64,000 nucleotides of DNA, taken from NCBI GenBank assembly GCA_034933305.1, contig JAYFNU010000001.1, positions 62,001-126,000 of the forward strand, read 5' to 3'. Shown here one piece after another: positions 10,059 through 19,447 of the stretch. The notes under the pieces are model-generated. The model did not search any database, had not been told where the DNA came from, and was given only the letters and a program-made list of their open reading frames with translations. The position numbers and the translations under genes are program-made. Each line of letters begins with the position of its first letter. Position 1 is the stretch's first letter. Origin of the DNA: JAYFNU01 sp034933305. Lineage in GTDB: Bacteria; Bacillota; Clostridia; Oscillospirales; Ruminococcaceae.

Positions 10059-10361
10059 TTATTCTGACTGGGGACTTGCGCCCCTTGACGGCGGCTTAAA
10101 TCCCGCCTTTTTGGCCCGTTCGCTCGCGGCTTTCCGCAGCGCTTCACTGTACGGCTCATGGAGAATCACGCAGCTCTTGGGTACGGTGTAGTCCGCTGCG
10201 CCGCGCGGTTCCTTCCGCGCCTCGAAAATCTGCTCCGGGTATTTGTGGGCGAGGCGGCGGAGCTTTGCAATCAGCTTTGGGTCATGCGTGTAAACATTCG
10301 CCGTTTTTTCTTCCTGATTGTACAGGATGATGGTCTCTTTCTCATACGACGAGAGGTTCAC
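10059..10361 (-). CDS. conserved small ICE protein, paralogue of the 48740-49033 product
   Basis: A 100-residue protein with GTG start at 10361; the GTGA overlaps the topB stop and GGGAGGGT lies upstream. It opens MNLSSYEKETIILYNQEEKT. The same KYEKETI(I/L)L block, a Y(T/S)x(D/N)P motif and a PYSExxRKAAxERAK tail appear in a gene of element C. The shared family suggests a function useful to both the ICE and its passenger. I do not recognise a named domain. Translational coupling to topB suggests co-expression. Confidence 0.75.
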   Translation of the reverse strand: MNLSSYEKETIILYNQEEKTANVYTHDPKLIAKLRRLAHKYPEQIFEARKEPRGAADYTVPKSCVILHEPYSEALRKAASERAKKAGFKPPSRGASPQSE

Positions 10362-12415
10362 TTCCGACCCTCCCTGTCAAAATCGAGATGGAATCGGACG
10401 TTTTCGCCGTTGTCCTCCAAAACCACCGTGGCGTCATAGGTCTTGCCGGTTTTCTCCGAGTAAAGGCCGGTCAGTTTCACACAGCCATCTTTCAGGAGCG
10501 CGGCGGCGACCTTTTTCGTCATTGTGATCTTCTTCGCGGAAAAGAACCGGTTATCCTTCCAGAGGCCAAAGTGACAGTCGTTTTTCTCGCAGAAGAACCC
10601 CTTTCTGCTTTCAGTAACATCGCTTCCGCAGCGCGGACATTTGCCGATCACATCACGCCCGGAGGGGAACAGGACTTCCGCGCCTTTGATGACCTGATAG
10701 GTTTTCGTGAGTTCCGTGATCATATTCGTGATTTCATCGAGGAAAGCATCCGCGCTCATTTCGCCGCGTTCCACCTGCTTGAGTTTTTGTTCCCATTCTG
10801 CGGTGAGAAGCGGAGACTGGAGCTGCTCCGGCAGCACGGTGACAAGCGAAACACCTGCATGAGACGGAATGAGGCTGACCGTCTTTTTGCCTTTCCGGCG
10901 CTCCACAAAGCCACCGGCTACCAGCTTTTCCAGAATGCCGGCGCGGGTCGCAGGCGTGCCGATTCCCTTGCGCTCCGCGTCCTCCGGCATTTCTTTTTCA
11001 CCGGCGGTCTCCATGGCGGACAGGAGCGTGTCTTCGGTATAGAATTTCGGCGGCGTTGTCTGTCCTTCCTTCACTTCGATGTCGTTTACCGCGGCATTGT
11101 CTCCTTCTTTCAGGTCAGGAAGGGGCTTATCCGCCTTTTCCTGCGTGGAAAAAGCTCTCCAGCCAAGGTCAATTACGTTTCTTCCCTTGACGGAAAAGGC
11201 CGTTCCGGCACAGTCGAGAGTAACGGCAGTCTCAGCATAGCGGTAAGGGCCGCAGACTGACATGACGAACTGGCGGGCAACCAGTTTCAGAATTTCCCGT
11301 TCTCCCGCGGGGAGGACAGAGACGTCGGCTTTTCCGGCGCTCATGGTCGGGATAACCGCGTGATGATCGCTGACCTTTTTGCTGTTGCAGATCTGCGCGG
11401 CGTTGACGGCTGCCGGTTCGCTGACGCCGCAGATGGAGGCGGCCACTTTTACGAATGCCGGAACCTGGGCTTCCATATCGTCGGTCAGGCAGCGGCTGTC
11501 CGTGCGCGGATAGGTGCAGATTTTCTTTTCGTAAAGGCTTTGCAGATAATCGAGTGTCTGCTGCGCCGTATATCCGAGGAGCCTGTTGGCGTCGCGCTGA
11601 AGGGTGGTCAGATCATACGGCAGAGGCGCTTTTTCGCTCTTTTCCTTTCGCTCGACTTTGACAATCCTGGCCAACTGCCCCTTGCAGGAAGCTGCCGTAC
11701 TGTCGGCTTTGGATTTATCCTTGAATTTCTCAGATACGGCGGCAAAGGTGCCGCAGTCGAGATTGACCGTATAGAAAGGTTCCGGCTTGAAAGCGTCGAT
11801 TTCGGCTTCGCGCTGAACGATCAGCGCCAGCGTCGGGGTCATGACGCGCCCCACATTCAGCGTTCTGTGGTAAAGCACGGAAAACAGCCTTGTGGCGTTG
11901 ATTCCCACAAGCCAGTCGGCTTCCGCACGGCAGACAGCCGACTGATGCAGGCCGTCATAATCGCAGCCGGGTTTCAGATCGGCAAAGCCGGCGCGGATAG
12001 CCTCATCTTCCATTGAGGAAATCCACAGACGCTTCATTGTTTTTGTGCAGCCGGCAAGATAGTAGACATTCCGGAAGATCAGCTCGCCCTCGCGCCCGGC
12101 ATCGCAGGCGTCGATCACTTCGGTGACGTCCTCCCGGCGCATCAGGCCGGAGAGAAGTTCAAACTGCGATGCCTTGTCTTTGGCAATGACCTGCTGCCAT
12201 TTCGCCGGGACAATCGGCAGGTCGTCATAGCGCCACTTTCCGTATTTCTCATCGTACTGCTCCGGCTCCGCCAGTTCCGCGAGATGGCCGAAGCACCAGC
12301 TGACAAGATAGCCGTTTCCTTCGAGATAGCCGTCCCTGCGCGTTTTCGCGCCGATCACTGCGGCAATGGACTGAGCGACAGAGGGCTTTTCAGCGATTAC
12401 AAGTTTTGTATTCAT
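10358..12415 (-). CDS. topB: DNA topoisomerase III (type IA)
   Basis: A TopB-like protein of 685 residues. Start chosen at ATG 12415 (MNTKLVIAEKPSVAQ), preceded by AAAAAAGGAG. It has the TOPRIM opening (LVIAEKPS), DACDAGREGELI acidic residues, the catalytic tyrosine in CTYPRTDSR, and a C-terminal zinc-ribbon-like CPRCG...C region. Topoisomerase III relaxes and decatenates DNA and is a regular part of Tn1549-like ICEs. It overlaps both neighbours by a few bases. Confidence 0.92.
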   Translation of the reverse strand: MNTKLVIAEKPSVAQSIAAVIGAKTRRDGYLEGNGYLVSWCFGHLAELAEPEQYDEKYGKWRYDDLPIVPAKWQQVIAKDKASQFELLSGLMRREDVTEVIDACDAGREGELIFRNVYYLAGCTKTMKRLWISSMEDEAIRAGFADLKPGCDYDGLHQSAVCRAEADWLVGINATRLFSVLYHRTLNVGRVMTPTLALIVQREAEIDAFKPEPFYTVNLDCGTFAAVSEKFKDKSKADSTAASCKGQLARIVKVERKEKSEKAPLPYDLTTLQRDANRLLGYTAQQTLDYLQSLYEKKICTYPRTDSRCLTDDMEAQVPAFVKVAASICGVSEPAAVNAAQICNSKKVSDHHAVIPTMSAGKADVSVLPAGEREILKLVARQFVMSVCGPYRYAETAVTLDCAGTAFSVKGRNVIDLGWRAFSTQEKADKPLPDLKEGDNAAVNDIEVKEGQTTPPKFYTEDTLLSAMETAGEKEMPEDAERKGIGTPATRAGILEKLVAGGFVERRKGKKTVSLIPSHAGVSLVTVLPEQLQSPLLTAEWEQKLKQVERGEMSADAFLDEITNMITELTKTYQVIKGAEVLFPSGRDVIGKCPRCGSDVTESRKGFFCEKNDCHFGLWKDNRFFSAKKITMTKKVAAALLKDGCVKLTGLYSEKTGKTYDATVVLEDNGENVRFHLDFDREGRK

Positions 12416-12581
12416 TTTTCTCCTTTTTTGTGCGTTTGCAGTTATCACAGGATTTTCCGCAGCTTCCCGGATCAAGGGAACAGCCGGAACTTTGGCGTTC
12501 CGGCTGTTCTTCAGAATCATGGAAGGATTGAGGGACCTGCATCATCATTCTTTCAAAAGGGCTGTCTGTGAAATATCTCAT
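12390..12581 (-). CDS. small cysteine-containing protein between DUF4366 and topB
   Basis: A 63-residue frame whose ATG overlaps the stop of the DUF4366 gene (ATGA) with GGGAG upstream; its end overlaps the topB start by 26 nt. Near the C-terminus are clustered cysteines (CSLDPGSCGKSCDNC), suggesting metal binding. The start MRYFTDSPFERMM looks familiar from equivalent ICE positions, but I cannot assign a family. The overlapping arrangement on both sides makes a real coupled gene likely. Confidence 0.6.
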   Translation of the reverse strand: MRYFTDSPFERMMMQVPQSFHDSEEQPERQSSGCSLDPGSCGKSCDNCKRTKKEKNEYKTCNR

Positions 12582-13408
12582 TTTTCACTGTCTCCCGAAT
12601 CGCCCGAAGCATCTTTTGCTTCAGCTTTTTCCTCTGCCTGCTCGGTAGGCTCCTCGTCAGTCTCGTATTCCTCGTCCTGGTCTTCCTCATCACCGTAGTC
12701 ATAATCGTCGAGATCGGTGCTGCCCTTCGTCTTGGGCTTGTTTTTACGGAATTTGAATACGGCGAAGACAGCCACTCCCGCCAGCACGATCAAAAGTGCC
12801 ACGACCATCAGGACGCTGCTGGACTTTCCGCTTGAACTTGAAGATGCCCCGGCAGGCTCAGAACTGGTTGCAGTCTGGGAAGATGCCGTTTCCACGGGCT
12901 TCTCTTTGCCGATACACTTGCTCAAATCGTCTTTGCAGACAGGGCAGGAAGTATTCACGTTTCCGGCTGTGCATTTGTCGGTGCAGGTGCAGGTTTTGAC
13001 CGTGTTGGAACTGGAATCCTTATCGATCAGTGCCATCAGGTCGGACTCATCCACGAGATTCAGAAAATAGACGTTTTCCTTGCTTCCGGAGCGGTCGATC
13101 ACAAGGTAAAAATAGTTGCCGTTCTTGGACTGAAGTGTAATAAACTGTTTGCTGCTGGAATCAGTGGTGTTCACATCATCCACAAGCGTCAGATTGCCTT
13201 TTGGAGTCAGCGCAGCAGTCGAACTGCCGCTGTCCTTGCCGGCGGTTGCATCCGTCGATGCAGTCCCGGTTTCCGGAGCGGTCGTTTCGGCAGGTGTGCC
13301 GTCCGTGATCGGTTCCTGCGAATACGCAAATGCTGGCATGGAAAAAGCCGTGACGCTGAGCATCACGGCAAGCAGAACAGCCGCAAGGCGGCGTTTAGTT
13401 GTTTTCAT
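12578..13408 (-). CDS. DUF4366 / CD1107-family mobile element membrane protein
   Basis: A 276-residue secreted or membrane protein. ATG at 13408 (MKTTKRRLAAVLLAV) is preferred over the ATG three codons upstream because GGAGG touches that one. Signal peptide residues 1-28 end near MPAFA. A Ser/Thr-rich spacer follows, then a conserved central domain (GNYFYLVIDRSG), a Cys-rich patch (CTCTDKC), a transmembrane helix (VLMVVALLIVLAGVAVFAVF) and a very acidic cytoplasmic tail. This is the DUF4366 layout seen in Tn1549-like ICEs, presumed part of the mating channel or cell contact. Confidence 0.88.
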   Translation of the reverse strand: MKTTKRRLAAVLLAVMLSVTAFSMPAFAYSQEPITDGTPAETTAPETGTASTDATAGKDSGSSTAALTPKGNLTLVDDVNTTDSSSKQFITLQSKNGNYFYLVIDRSGSKENVYFLNLVDESDLMALIDKDSSSNTVKTCTCTDKCTAGNVNTSCPVCKDDLSKCIGKEKPVETASSQTATSSEPAGASSSSSGKSSSVLMVVALLIVLAGVAVFAVFKFRKNKPKTKGSTDLDDYDYGDEEDQDEEYETDEEPTEQAEEKAEAKDASGDSGDSEK

Positions 13409-13652
13409 CAGATTCATCCTCCGTTTTCTCAGTATTGTTTTTGAATGTCTCGACAGGGCTTTTCCTGATACCTTTGAGGAGTTCCGCCAGAGATTCAGGG
13501 GTCAGGCCAAGCTCACGCACCATACCCACGATATCGGTGTTCTCAAGCTCTGTGATTTCACCATCGAGCTTCTTGTTCCGGGCCTGAAGCTCGGAAATTT
13601 TATTACTGTTTTTCTCACGTTCTGTTTTCAGCTTTACGATTTTTGCAATCAT
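13395..13652 (-). CDS. DUF4315 family protein
   Basis: An 85-residue, highly charged, predicted coiled-coil protein (MIAKIVKLKTEREKNSNKIS) ending in an acidic tail. AAGGAGGATACGA precedes the ATG. It overlaps the start of the DUF4366 gene by 14 nt. DUF4315 is a constant small neighbour of DUF4366 and NlpC/P60 genes in these ICEs; the function is unknown. Confidence 0.85.
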   Translation of the reverse strand: MIAKIVKLKTEREKNSNKISELQARNKKLDGEITELENTDIVGMVRELGLTPESLAELLKGIRKSPVETFKNNTEKTEDESDENN

Positions 13653-13663
13653 TCGTATCCTCC

Positions 13664-15406
13664 TTACGGGCTGGGCAGACGGCCAAAACCAAGAAAATGC
13701 TGCTGCCAGTAGCTTTCTGTGATGTTGGAATAGTGGATCGGGTCTCCGCAGTGAATCATCATGTTGTTGCCGACGTAGATACCGACATGCGATGCTCCGG
13801 TGGTGTCGTAGGTGTGCTGGAAAAAGATCAGGTCGCCGGGTTTGGCGCTGGCCGGAGAAACGGGAGTGCAGATGTTGTATAGCCCCTGCGCGCCGAGCCG
13901 CCCGACATTCCAGCCGCTGTGATTGATTACCCAGGACACAAAACCTGAACAGTCAAAAGAGGTACTCGGCGAACTGCCGCCCCACACGTAAGGGTATCCG
14001 AGATATTTTTCCGCTTCCGTGATCATGGCAGCAAAAGTCGCGTCATTCAGCGCGTCCGGCGGTATCTCATATTTCGGATACGTTGTCGTATCGTACCGGG
14101 TGACATACTCAGAAGATGGGAACAGATCCGGCCGGTTGCCGAGGGTCGCCATATACACGGAATAAAGAGAAAGCTGATCCTGATTCATGATGTAGACCGG
14201 TTCGTGGGACAGGTTGAAGTTTTCAAGTTTTACGTTGCAGATGTAGTAGTTATAGGGCACCTGCACTTCATACTCGTATTCGCTCTCGGTTGTTTCGCCG
14301 GTCACAGGGTCCGTGCTGGTCGTCGTTCCCGTCCTTGTTTCGGTGCGGTATCTGACCTCCGTCACAACCGTCTGGGTAAGAGTGTATTGTTTGTCAAAAA
14401 GCGTCTGGAGCAGCCCCTGCACGTCGCTGACCTTCCACTGGCCGCCCTGCATGGCCGTCAGCATGGAAATCAGAACATAGGGGTCATGCTCGATAGTGTC
14501 AAGATCATAGTTATATTCGTCATAGCCGGGATGAAGCGATTCGTAATGATCCAGTTCGTTCTGAAGAGCGGCTTCCTTGCCGGCATACTGAGATTCGGCT
14601 GCCAGCATGTCGCTGTCCTCGCTCGGATAAGAGGAAATGCCAACACCGTTCAGACTGCCCTGAAGCAGAACCGACAGAGAAGACGCGATGTTCAAAAGAA
14701 GAATCAGAGCCAGTATGATCCCGCCGGCAATCAGGAACCCTTTCTTGTGCTTTGCGATAAATTCTCCGGCCTGTTTTGTTTTTTCCGCGGCTTTCTCGGT
14801 CGCCTTGGCCGTGATCTCCTGCGCGCTGGCTGTGGTGGCACCGGCGCTGTTCCCGGCTTTGGCAGCAGCATACTCTTTTTTGATCGCGCGTTTTTGCTGC
14901 CACCGGCTGTACGGGTTACTGGAAAACTGCGGATTTTGCTCAGCCGCGTCCTTTTCGAGTGCGTCAAGGTTTGCCCTGTCGGCCTTGTTCTCCGCTTTCA
15001 CAGCGTCACGGTATGGCTTCATTTTGCGGTTCCGGTGAGCGTGAATGCCGGTTCGCGCGGTTGCCTCCGCGGTCATTTCCGTTTTGTGGGCGCTTTCCAC
15101 GCCGACATTGTCATCCTCGTTTTCACGGACTGCGCGATGCGCTTCCAGAACGGCAGCGTTCAGCGGCGCAGTCTTTGCGGCATGAATCAGCTTCGACGGC
15201 GGCTTTTTCTCCTCAAAAGAAAGGCGCACCGTCACTTTCCCGGTTTCCGGGTCAACGGTGCGCACAGACCTCTGATATTTTGGTATCTTCGCCTCAGCCT
15301 GATCCAGCCGGTCGTATGCTCTGCCGGCCTTCCTGGCAGCTTTTTTCACTTCCGGCGCGGACAGCTCTGCCTCTGTAAAATGAAGGCGCGGCGTTCGTTT
15401 GCTCAT
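13664..15406 (-). CDS. NlpC/P60 (C40) peptidoglycan hydrolase, CD1108 family
   Basis: A 580-residue protein started at ATG 15406 (MSKRTPRLHF), 8 nt after AGGAGG; a GTG three codons earlier is too close to that site. The first 230 residues are basic and helical, followed by one transmembrane segment (FLIAGGIILALILLLNIASS). The extracellular part ends in an NlpC/P60 domain with catalytic Cys in FDCSGFVSW and His in ASHVGIYVG. These proteins locally open the cell wall for the conjugation channel (VirB1/Tn916 Orf14-like role). Confidence 0.9.
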   Translation of the reverse strand: MSKRTPRLHFTEAELSAPEVKKAARKAGRAYDRLDQAEAKIPKYQRSVRTVDPETGKVTVRLSFEEKKPPSKLIHAAKTAPLNAAVLEAHRAVRENEDDNVGVESAHKTEMTAEATARTGIHAHRNRKMKPYRDAVKAENKADRANLDALEKDAAEQNPQFSSNPYSRWQQKRAIKKEYAAAKAGNSAGATTASAQEITAKATEKAAEKTKQAGEFIAKHKKGFLIAGGIILALILLLNIASSLSVLLQGSLNGVGISSYPSEDSDMLAAESQYAGKEAALQNELDHYESLHPGYDEYNYDLDTIEHDPYVLISMLTAMQGGQWKVSDVQGLLQTLFDKQYTLTQTVVTEVRYRTETRTGTTTSTDPVTGETTESEYEYEVQVPYNYYICNVKLENFNLSHEPVYIMNQDQLSLYSVYMATLGNRPDLFPSSEYVTRYDTTTYPKYEIPPDALNDATFAAMITEAEKYLGYPYVWGGSSPSTSFDCSGFVSWVINHSGWNVGRLGAQGLYNICTPVSPASAKPGDLIFFQHTYDTTGASHVGIYVGNNMMIHCGDPIHYSNITESYWQQHFLGFGRLPSP

Positions 15407-15441
15407 AATGGTCACCTCCTGGCTGCCACCGTATTTTTAGG

Positions 15442-15891
15442 TCAGGCATCCTGTGCCTTTCCTGCGCTGCATTTTACGAGACGTGCCACAATGGCGGCAA
15501 GCTCGCCGCAGATCTTCTGAAGCTCCGCGGCCTGCGCCTCGTCATATTCAAAGTATTCGTCACTGCCGTCGTCATCGTCGTCCCGCATGTCCTCGCTCAG
15601 TTCATAACCGGCTTCCTCCGGCGCGAACAGTTCACTGTCCATCAGATCGCAAAGATCGTCTTCATCGCCGTCGGAAAGGAAGCTCTCCGGGATGTTCCAA
15701 TCCGCAAAGATATTGTCGCTGATATCGCGCAGGGCCATTGCCATTTCCTTCGCGTCGTGGTTCGCGGGGCAGGGCGGAATTTCGTCTACCTCTGAGATCA
15801 GCTGCTTCAGCAGAAGGTACATTTCCACCTTTTCATAGATGTGCGTGAGATAATCCTCTCCGTGAATCAGATACATGGTTTCGTCATCCAT
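15442..15891 (-). CDS. acidic hypothetical ICE protein
   Basis: A 149-residue, strongly acidic protein (runs such as RDDDDDGSDEYFEYDE) with AAAGGAG before its ATG. No signal peptide or membrane segment is seen. It lies between the antirepressor and the NlpC/P60 gene in the transfer operon. No family was recognised; an acidic, possibly DNA-mimic or adaptor role is only a guess. Confidence 0.75.
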   Translation of the reverse strand: MDDETMYLIHGEDYLTHIYEKVEMYLLLKQLISEVDEIPPCPANHDAKEMAMALRDISDNIFADWNIPESFLSDGDEDDLCDLMDSELFAPEEAGYELSEDMRDDDDDGSDEYFEYDEAQAAELQKICGELAAIVARLVKCSAGKAQDA

Positions 15892-15909
15892 AGTAAATTC
15901 TCCTTTCGT

Positions 15910-16665
15910 TTATTCCGCTGCGACGGCGGATTCGGTAAAAATGAGCCGGCGCAGATGGTTTTTTCCTTCGGGTGTGATCAGCATATACGAGCCGAAATGG
16001 CCGTTGCGGGTGTAGTCCTTCACAACAAAAAAGCCGCTGGTCTCCGGTCTTGCGTAAGGCAGAAGATTTCCATACGGCTGCATCCGATACGCAAACTTCA
16101 CTTCGATCAGGAACCGGCAGAACCACCGCTCCGGCACACCCAGCTCTTTCGCAGTGGTGCGGATGTTTGTGCAGTTGCCGGGGGTTATGAAAGCATCCAC
16201 ATATTCGGCTTTCGGGAGGGCCTTTTCCAGTTCCGCAGACAGGCGCTTCCTTTCCTCATGCTCCCGCAGGAGCTGCTCAGCCAGCACAAAGGCGACGTTG
16301 GGATCGGATGCCACCTTTTCTGCAAAGGAATCGGTCATATACGCGCCGTGCTTGCGGATACAGGGCAGCACTTCATCGAATACCCAGTGCTCGAAGCGCT
16401 CGGCAGAGGGAAGCTTGCTCCCGATAATCAGACGGTAGACGTCGCCCTCCGGGATAAAAGCCATCTCAATGGTTTTTCCTGCCGCCTGGGGATGAGGTAT
16501 ACTGCGTTTCGCAGTATACCGGCAATGCCGCGAGAGAGCGTCATTGGGCCTTGCATATCCGAGCGCTTTGGCCACGTCGGACCCGCAGAACAGATATTTG
16601 TCGCCGTCCTTCAGGACGCGGACACTTCCAAACTCCTTGCTTCTGAAAATCTCCATGTTGTTCAT
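15910..16665 (-). CDS. phage-type antirepressor (BRO-N plus KilAC-like)
   Basis: A 251-residue protein. Residues 1-110 match a BRO-N domain (EFGSVRVLKDGDKYLFCGSDVA..ALGY). Residues 160-250 look like a KilAC-type DNA-binding domain (NIRTTAKELGVPERWF, LITPEGKNHLRRL). AAAGGAAAACGAT precedes the ATG. It sits between virB4 and the cell-wall hydrolase gene, an unusual place for a phage-like regulator. An 11-bp perfect inverted repeat lies inside its coding sequence (16496-16520). Confidence 0.85.
   Translation of the reverse strand: MNNMEIFRSKEFGSVRVLKDGDKYLFCGSDVAKALGYARPNDALSRHCRYTAKRSIPHPQAAGKTIEMAFIPEGDVYRLIIGSKLPSAERFEHWVFDEVLPCIRKHGAYMTDSFAEKVASDPNVAFVLAEQLLREHEERKRLSAELEKALPKAEYVDAFITPGNCTNIRTTAKELGVPERWFCRFLIEVKFAYRMQPYGNLLPYARPETSGFFVVKDYTRNGHFGSYMLITPEGKNHLRRLIFTESAVAAE
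16496..16520. repeat. perfect 11-bp inverted repeat inside the antirepressor gene
   Basis: GGTATACTGCG and its exact complement CGCAGTATACC are separated by TTT. It falls in the BRO-N coding region. It could be a protein-binding operator for autoregulation or a chance codon effect. Confidence 0.6.
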
Positions 16666-16679
16666 ATCGTTTTCCTTTC

Positions 16680-19079
16680 TTATCCGTTGTTCTCCGAAAC
16701 TTCGTTCGGCTTGGTTGTCATAATTCCGTACAACTGCGTATTCTTCGGGAAGTGGTCGATGAATGGCAGAATCACGCTTCCATAAAAAAGCAGCCCTTCG
16801 CCTTCAGCCGACTTCGTAACGTAGGAAAGCTGATGCGGGCTGATGTTGAGCTGCTTTGCGAGAATCTGCCGGTCGCCGGAAGCCTGGTTCAGCATGTAGA
16901 TATAGTCGCTGTTCTCGAAAATGTTTTCGACTTCACGGGAAGACAGCAGGTCTTTCACGTTTTGGGTGATGCCGGTCGGGATGCCGCCCCACTTCCTGAA
17001 ACGCTTCCAGATTTCGACTGTGTAAGAAGAAGTCTGCTCCTCCTTCAACAGAAGGTGCATTTCGTCGATGTAGTAGCGGGTTGCCTTGCGTGCTTCGCGG
17101 TTGACTGTCACGCGGTTCCAGACTTGGTCCTGAACGATCAGCATGCCGATCTTTTTCAGCTGCTTTCCGAGTTCCTTGATCTCATAACTGATGACACGGT
17201 TGTCCACGTTTACGTTGGTGCGGTGGTTGAAGACGTTCAGGGAGCCGGTGACGTAGATTTCCAGCGCTGTCGCAATATACTGGGCTTCCTTTTCATCCTG
17301 CCTGCGCAGCTCGTTGTACAGATCTTCCAGAACCGGCATGTTTTCCGGCTTCGGGTCATTTAGGTAGTTTCGGTACACCATGCGGACACAGCGGTCGATG
17401 ATGGTTTTTTCCACCGGCTGCAGCCCGTCCTTGCCTCCGACGATCAGCTCACAGAGTGACAGGATAAAATCCGATTTCAGGCTCAGCGGGTTTTCATCGT
17501 CAGAGTAATTCAGGTTCAAGTCCATTGGATTGATATGGTCGTTGGAAATTGGGGAAATGTTGATGACCTGGCCGTGAAGCCGCCTAACCAGCGGACCGTA
17601 TTCTGCTTCGGGGTCACAGATGATGATGTCGTCGTCCGTCACCAGAAATACATTGGTGATCTCACGTTTGGCGCTGAAGGATTTGCCGGCTCCCGGCGTA
17701 CCGAGAATCAGGCCGTTCGGGTTCTTCAGGAGTTTTCGGTCAACCATGATCAGGTTGTTGGAGAGGGCGTTCAGACCGCAGTAAAGAGCTTCTTTCCCCG
17801 GCTGAAAGAGTTCCTGTGTCGTAAACGGTACGAAGATCGCCGTGCTGGAAGTGGTCAGGCCGCGCTCGATCTCGATCTGGTTGTAAGCGAGGGGCAGGCT
17901 GCTCATCAGTCCTTCTTCCTGCCGGAAATCAAGCCGGGTCAGGAGACAGTTGTGCTGCTGGGCGATGGAGCTTGCCTGAAGGATGATGTTGTCGAGCTGC
18001 TGCTTGGTCTCCGCCGTATTCAGGACGAGGAATGTGACAAGAAACATACGCTCGTTGTGGCTCTGAAGGTCCTGAAGCAGCTTTTTGGCTTCCGTTCCGT
18101 AGGTAGCCAGGTCGGACGGGATGATGTCCATGTCGTAGCCGCTGCGGACTGCCTTTTTCTGTTCCTCAATCTTCATCTTGTCGAGGTCGGTGATCTTACG
18201 CTTGATAGTTTTGATGGCCTTCATCTGGTCGATGGAGCGGATGTGCATCGTCAGGATCAGACTGCTTTCCATGTCGAGAAATTCCTTGATGATGCGGTCA
18301 TTCATCTCCGGGGCCAAAATCTGAAGGTACGATACCGCGCCGATCTTTCTGCCCATACCAAAGGTGTTGCCCTTGGCAAACTCAAAAGAGGAAGGGGCAA
18401 TGAAGTCCTTGACGGAAAGGCCGGATGGGACAAGCCAGTCCCAGGAAAAGCGAAACGGCGTCTGATCATCCATGTGGAAAATGTCATAGAGAAGATGGAG
18501 CCGTTCATAGCCGTCCAGGACCTCCGCGGCAACGCCCAACTGCTTGAAGTTGTTGAGAATATCCGTTTCGATTCGCTCCAGCCGGGGCTTTGCCATTCTC
18601 AGGTTGTCGGCCTCAATGCCGAAAGTCAGATATTTCACCTTGATCAGCCCGTTGTTTCCCTTGGCCTGCTGATTCTGGAGCATTTCGGTGTATTCGCGCC
18701 GGATATCGTCAAAATCGTCGCCTTTACCGGGAATAATGATGTTCTGGGCAAAGCTCTCTTTGGTAGCCGAGGCGTCGAAGCAGGTAATCTGGCAGCGGAT
18801 GGACGGGTCAAAATAGTTGAGAAAATCGCACCACCCGTCGAATACCGCAGACTGATCTTCCGGCTGGCTCAGCTGGTAGTTGATGTCTTGGAACTGGATG
18901 GTTTTCGAGTAGAAGTTGTCGGTCACACGGCAGACGCCGTCCTGAAACATTCTCTGGAAGGGAATGCTGTCCTGGGCGGACTGCTTTTTCCTGTCGCCCT
19001 GCTTTTTGGCTTTGGCGATTGCCGCTTCAATCTGCTTTCTGTCTGCGCGGGTGAGCTTTTTCTTTGTGGACAATTTCAT
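16680..19079 (-). CDS. VirB4-like conjugation ATPase
   Basis: A 799-residue TraE/VirB4 homologue. ATG at 19079 follows AAGGAGGTAA and overlaps the prgI end by 53 nt. Walker A is GTPGAGKS near residue 461, Walker B-like YYIDEMHLLL near 670, and NQASGDRQILAK lies near the C-terminus. The protein powers assembly of the type IV secretion channel at the membrane. It appears intact. Confidence 0.93.
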   Translation of the reverse strand: MKLSTKKKLTRADRKQIEAAIAKAKKQGDRKKQSAQDSIPFQRMFQDGVCRVTDNFYSKTIQFQDINYQLSQPEDQSAVFDGWCDFLNYFDPSIRCQITCFDASATKESFAQNIIIPGKGDDFDDIRREYTEMLQNQQAKGNNGLIKVKYLTFGIEADNLRMAKPRLERIETDILNNFKQLGVAAEVLDGYERLHLLYDIFHMDDQTPFRFSWDWLVPSGLSVKDFIAPSSFEFAKGNTFGMGRKIGAVSYLQILAPEMNDRIIKEFLDMESSLILTMHIRSIDQMKAIKTIKRKITDLDKMKIEEQKKAVRSGYDMDIIPSDLATYGTEAKKLLQDLQSHNERMFLVTFLVLNTAETKQQLDNIILQASSIAQQHNCLLTRLDFRQEEGLMSSLPLAYNQIEIERGLTTSSTAIFVPFTTQELFQPGKEALYCGLNALSNNLIMVDRKLLKNPNGLILGTPGAGKSFSAKREITNVFLVTDDDIIICDPEAEYGPLVRRLHGQVINISPISNDHINPMDLNLNYSDDENPLSLKSDFILSLCELIVGGKDGLQPVEKTIIDRCVRMVYRNYLNDPKPENMPVLEDLYNELRRQDEKEAQYIATALEIYVTGSLNVFNHRTNVNVDNRVISYEIKELGKQLKKIGMLIVQDQVWNRVTVNREARKATRYYIDEMHLLLKEEQTSSYTVEIWKRFRKWGGIPTGITQNVKDLLSSREVENIFENSDYIYMLNQASGDRQILAKQLNISPHQLSYVTKSAEGEGLLFYGSVILPFIDHFPKNTQLYGIMTTKPNEVSENNG

Positions 19080-19425
19080 TTACCTCCTTATCAAGTTTTT
19101 CCTGCCGTTCCAGTACGGCATAAAAGTTGTTGGTTTCATACGGCCGCTGTTTCGGGCGCAGGAAGTAGACCCGCGCGATATTGCGGATGATTTTTTCAAG
19201 GGGCAGCCCATTCTTCTCGTACATGGCGAGCAGGAAGAACGGAAGCATGATCAGAATCATACAGATGGACGCGGCACTGATGCTCGATCTGCTTTTGACC
19301 AAAAAGAAAAGCGGCACTCCGATAAGAATGCCGCTTCCGAAACAGATCAGCTGACGTCTGGTCAGGTTGAGCATGACCTTGGTCTTGACCGCGCTCAAAT
19401 CTTTTGGAACAGGTACATAAGCCAT
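19027..19425 (-). CDS. PrgI-family membrane protein
   Basis: A 132-residue protein with two transmembrane helices (ICFGSGILIGVPLFFLV and ASICMILIMLPFFLL) and a basic C-terminus, with CGGAGGTGATG before the ATG. PrgI proteins are the small VirB3-like partners encoded directly before VirB4 in Gram-positive conjugation operons, which is the position here. Confidence 0.88.
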   Translation of the reverse strand: MAYVPVPKDLSAVKTKVMLNLTRRQLICFGSGILIGVPLFFLVKSRSSISAASICMILIMLPFFLLAMYEKNGLPLEKIIRNIARVYFLRPKQRPYETNNFYAVLERQEKLDKEVNEIVHKEKAHPRRQKAD

Positions 19426-19447
19426 TTTTCATCACCTCCGTCTGTTA

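Noticed and set aside
7902..10067. 721-residue rightward open frame
   Set aside because: It is the antisense of the ArdC/YodL gene, with Phe/Arg/Leu-rich translation, no ribosome site and no domain.
17535..19190. 551-residue rightward frame opposite virB4
   Set aside because: Antisense of VirB4; no start signal or motif.
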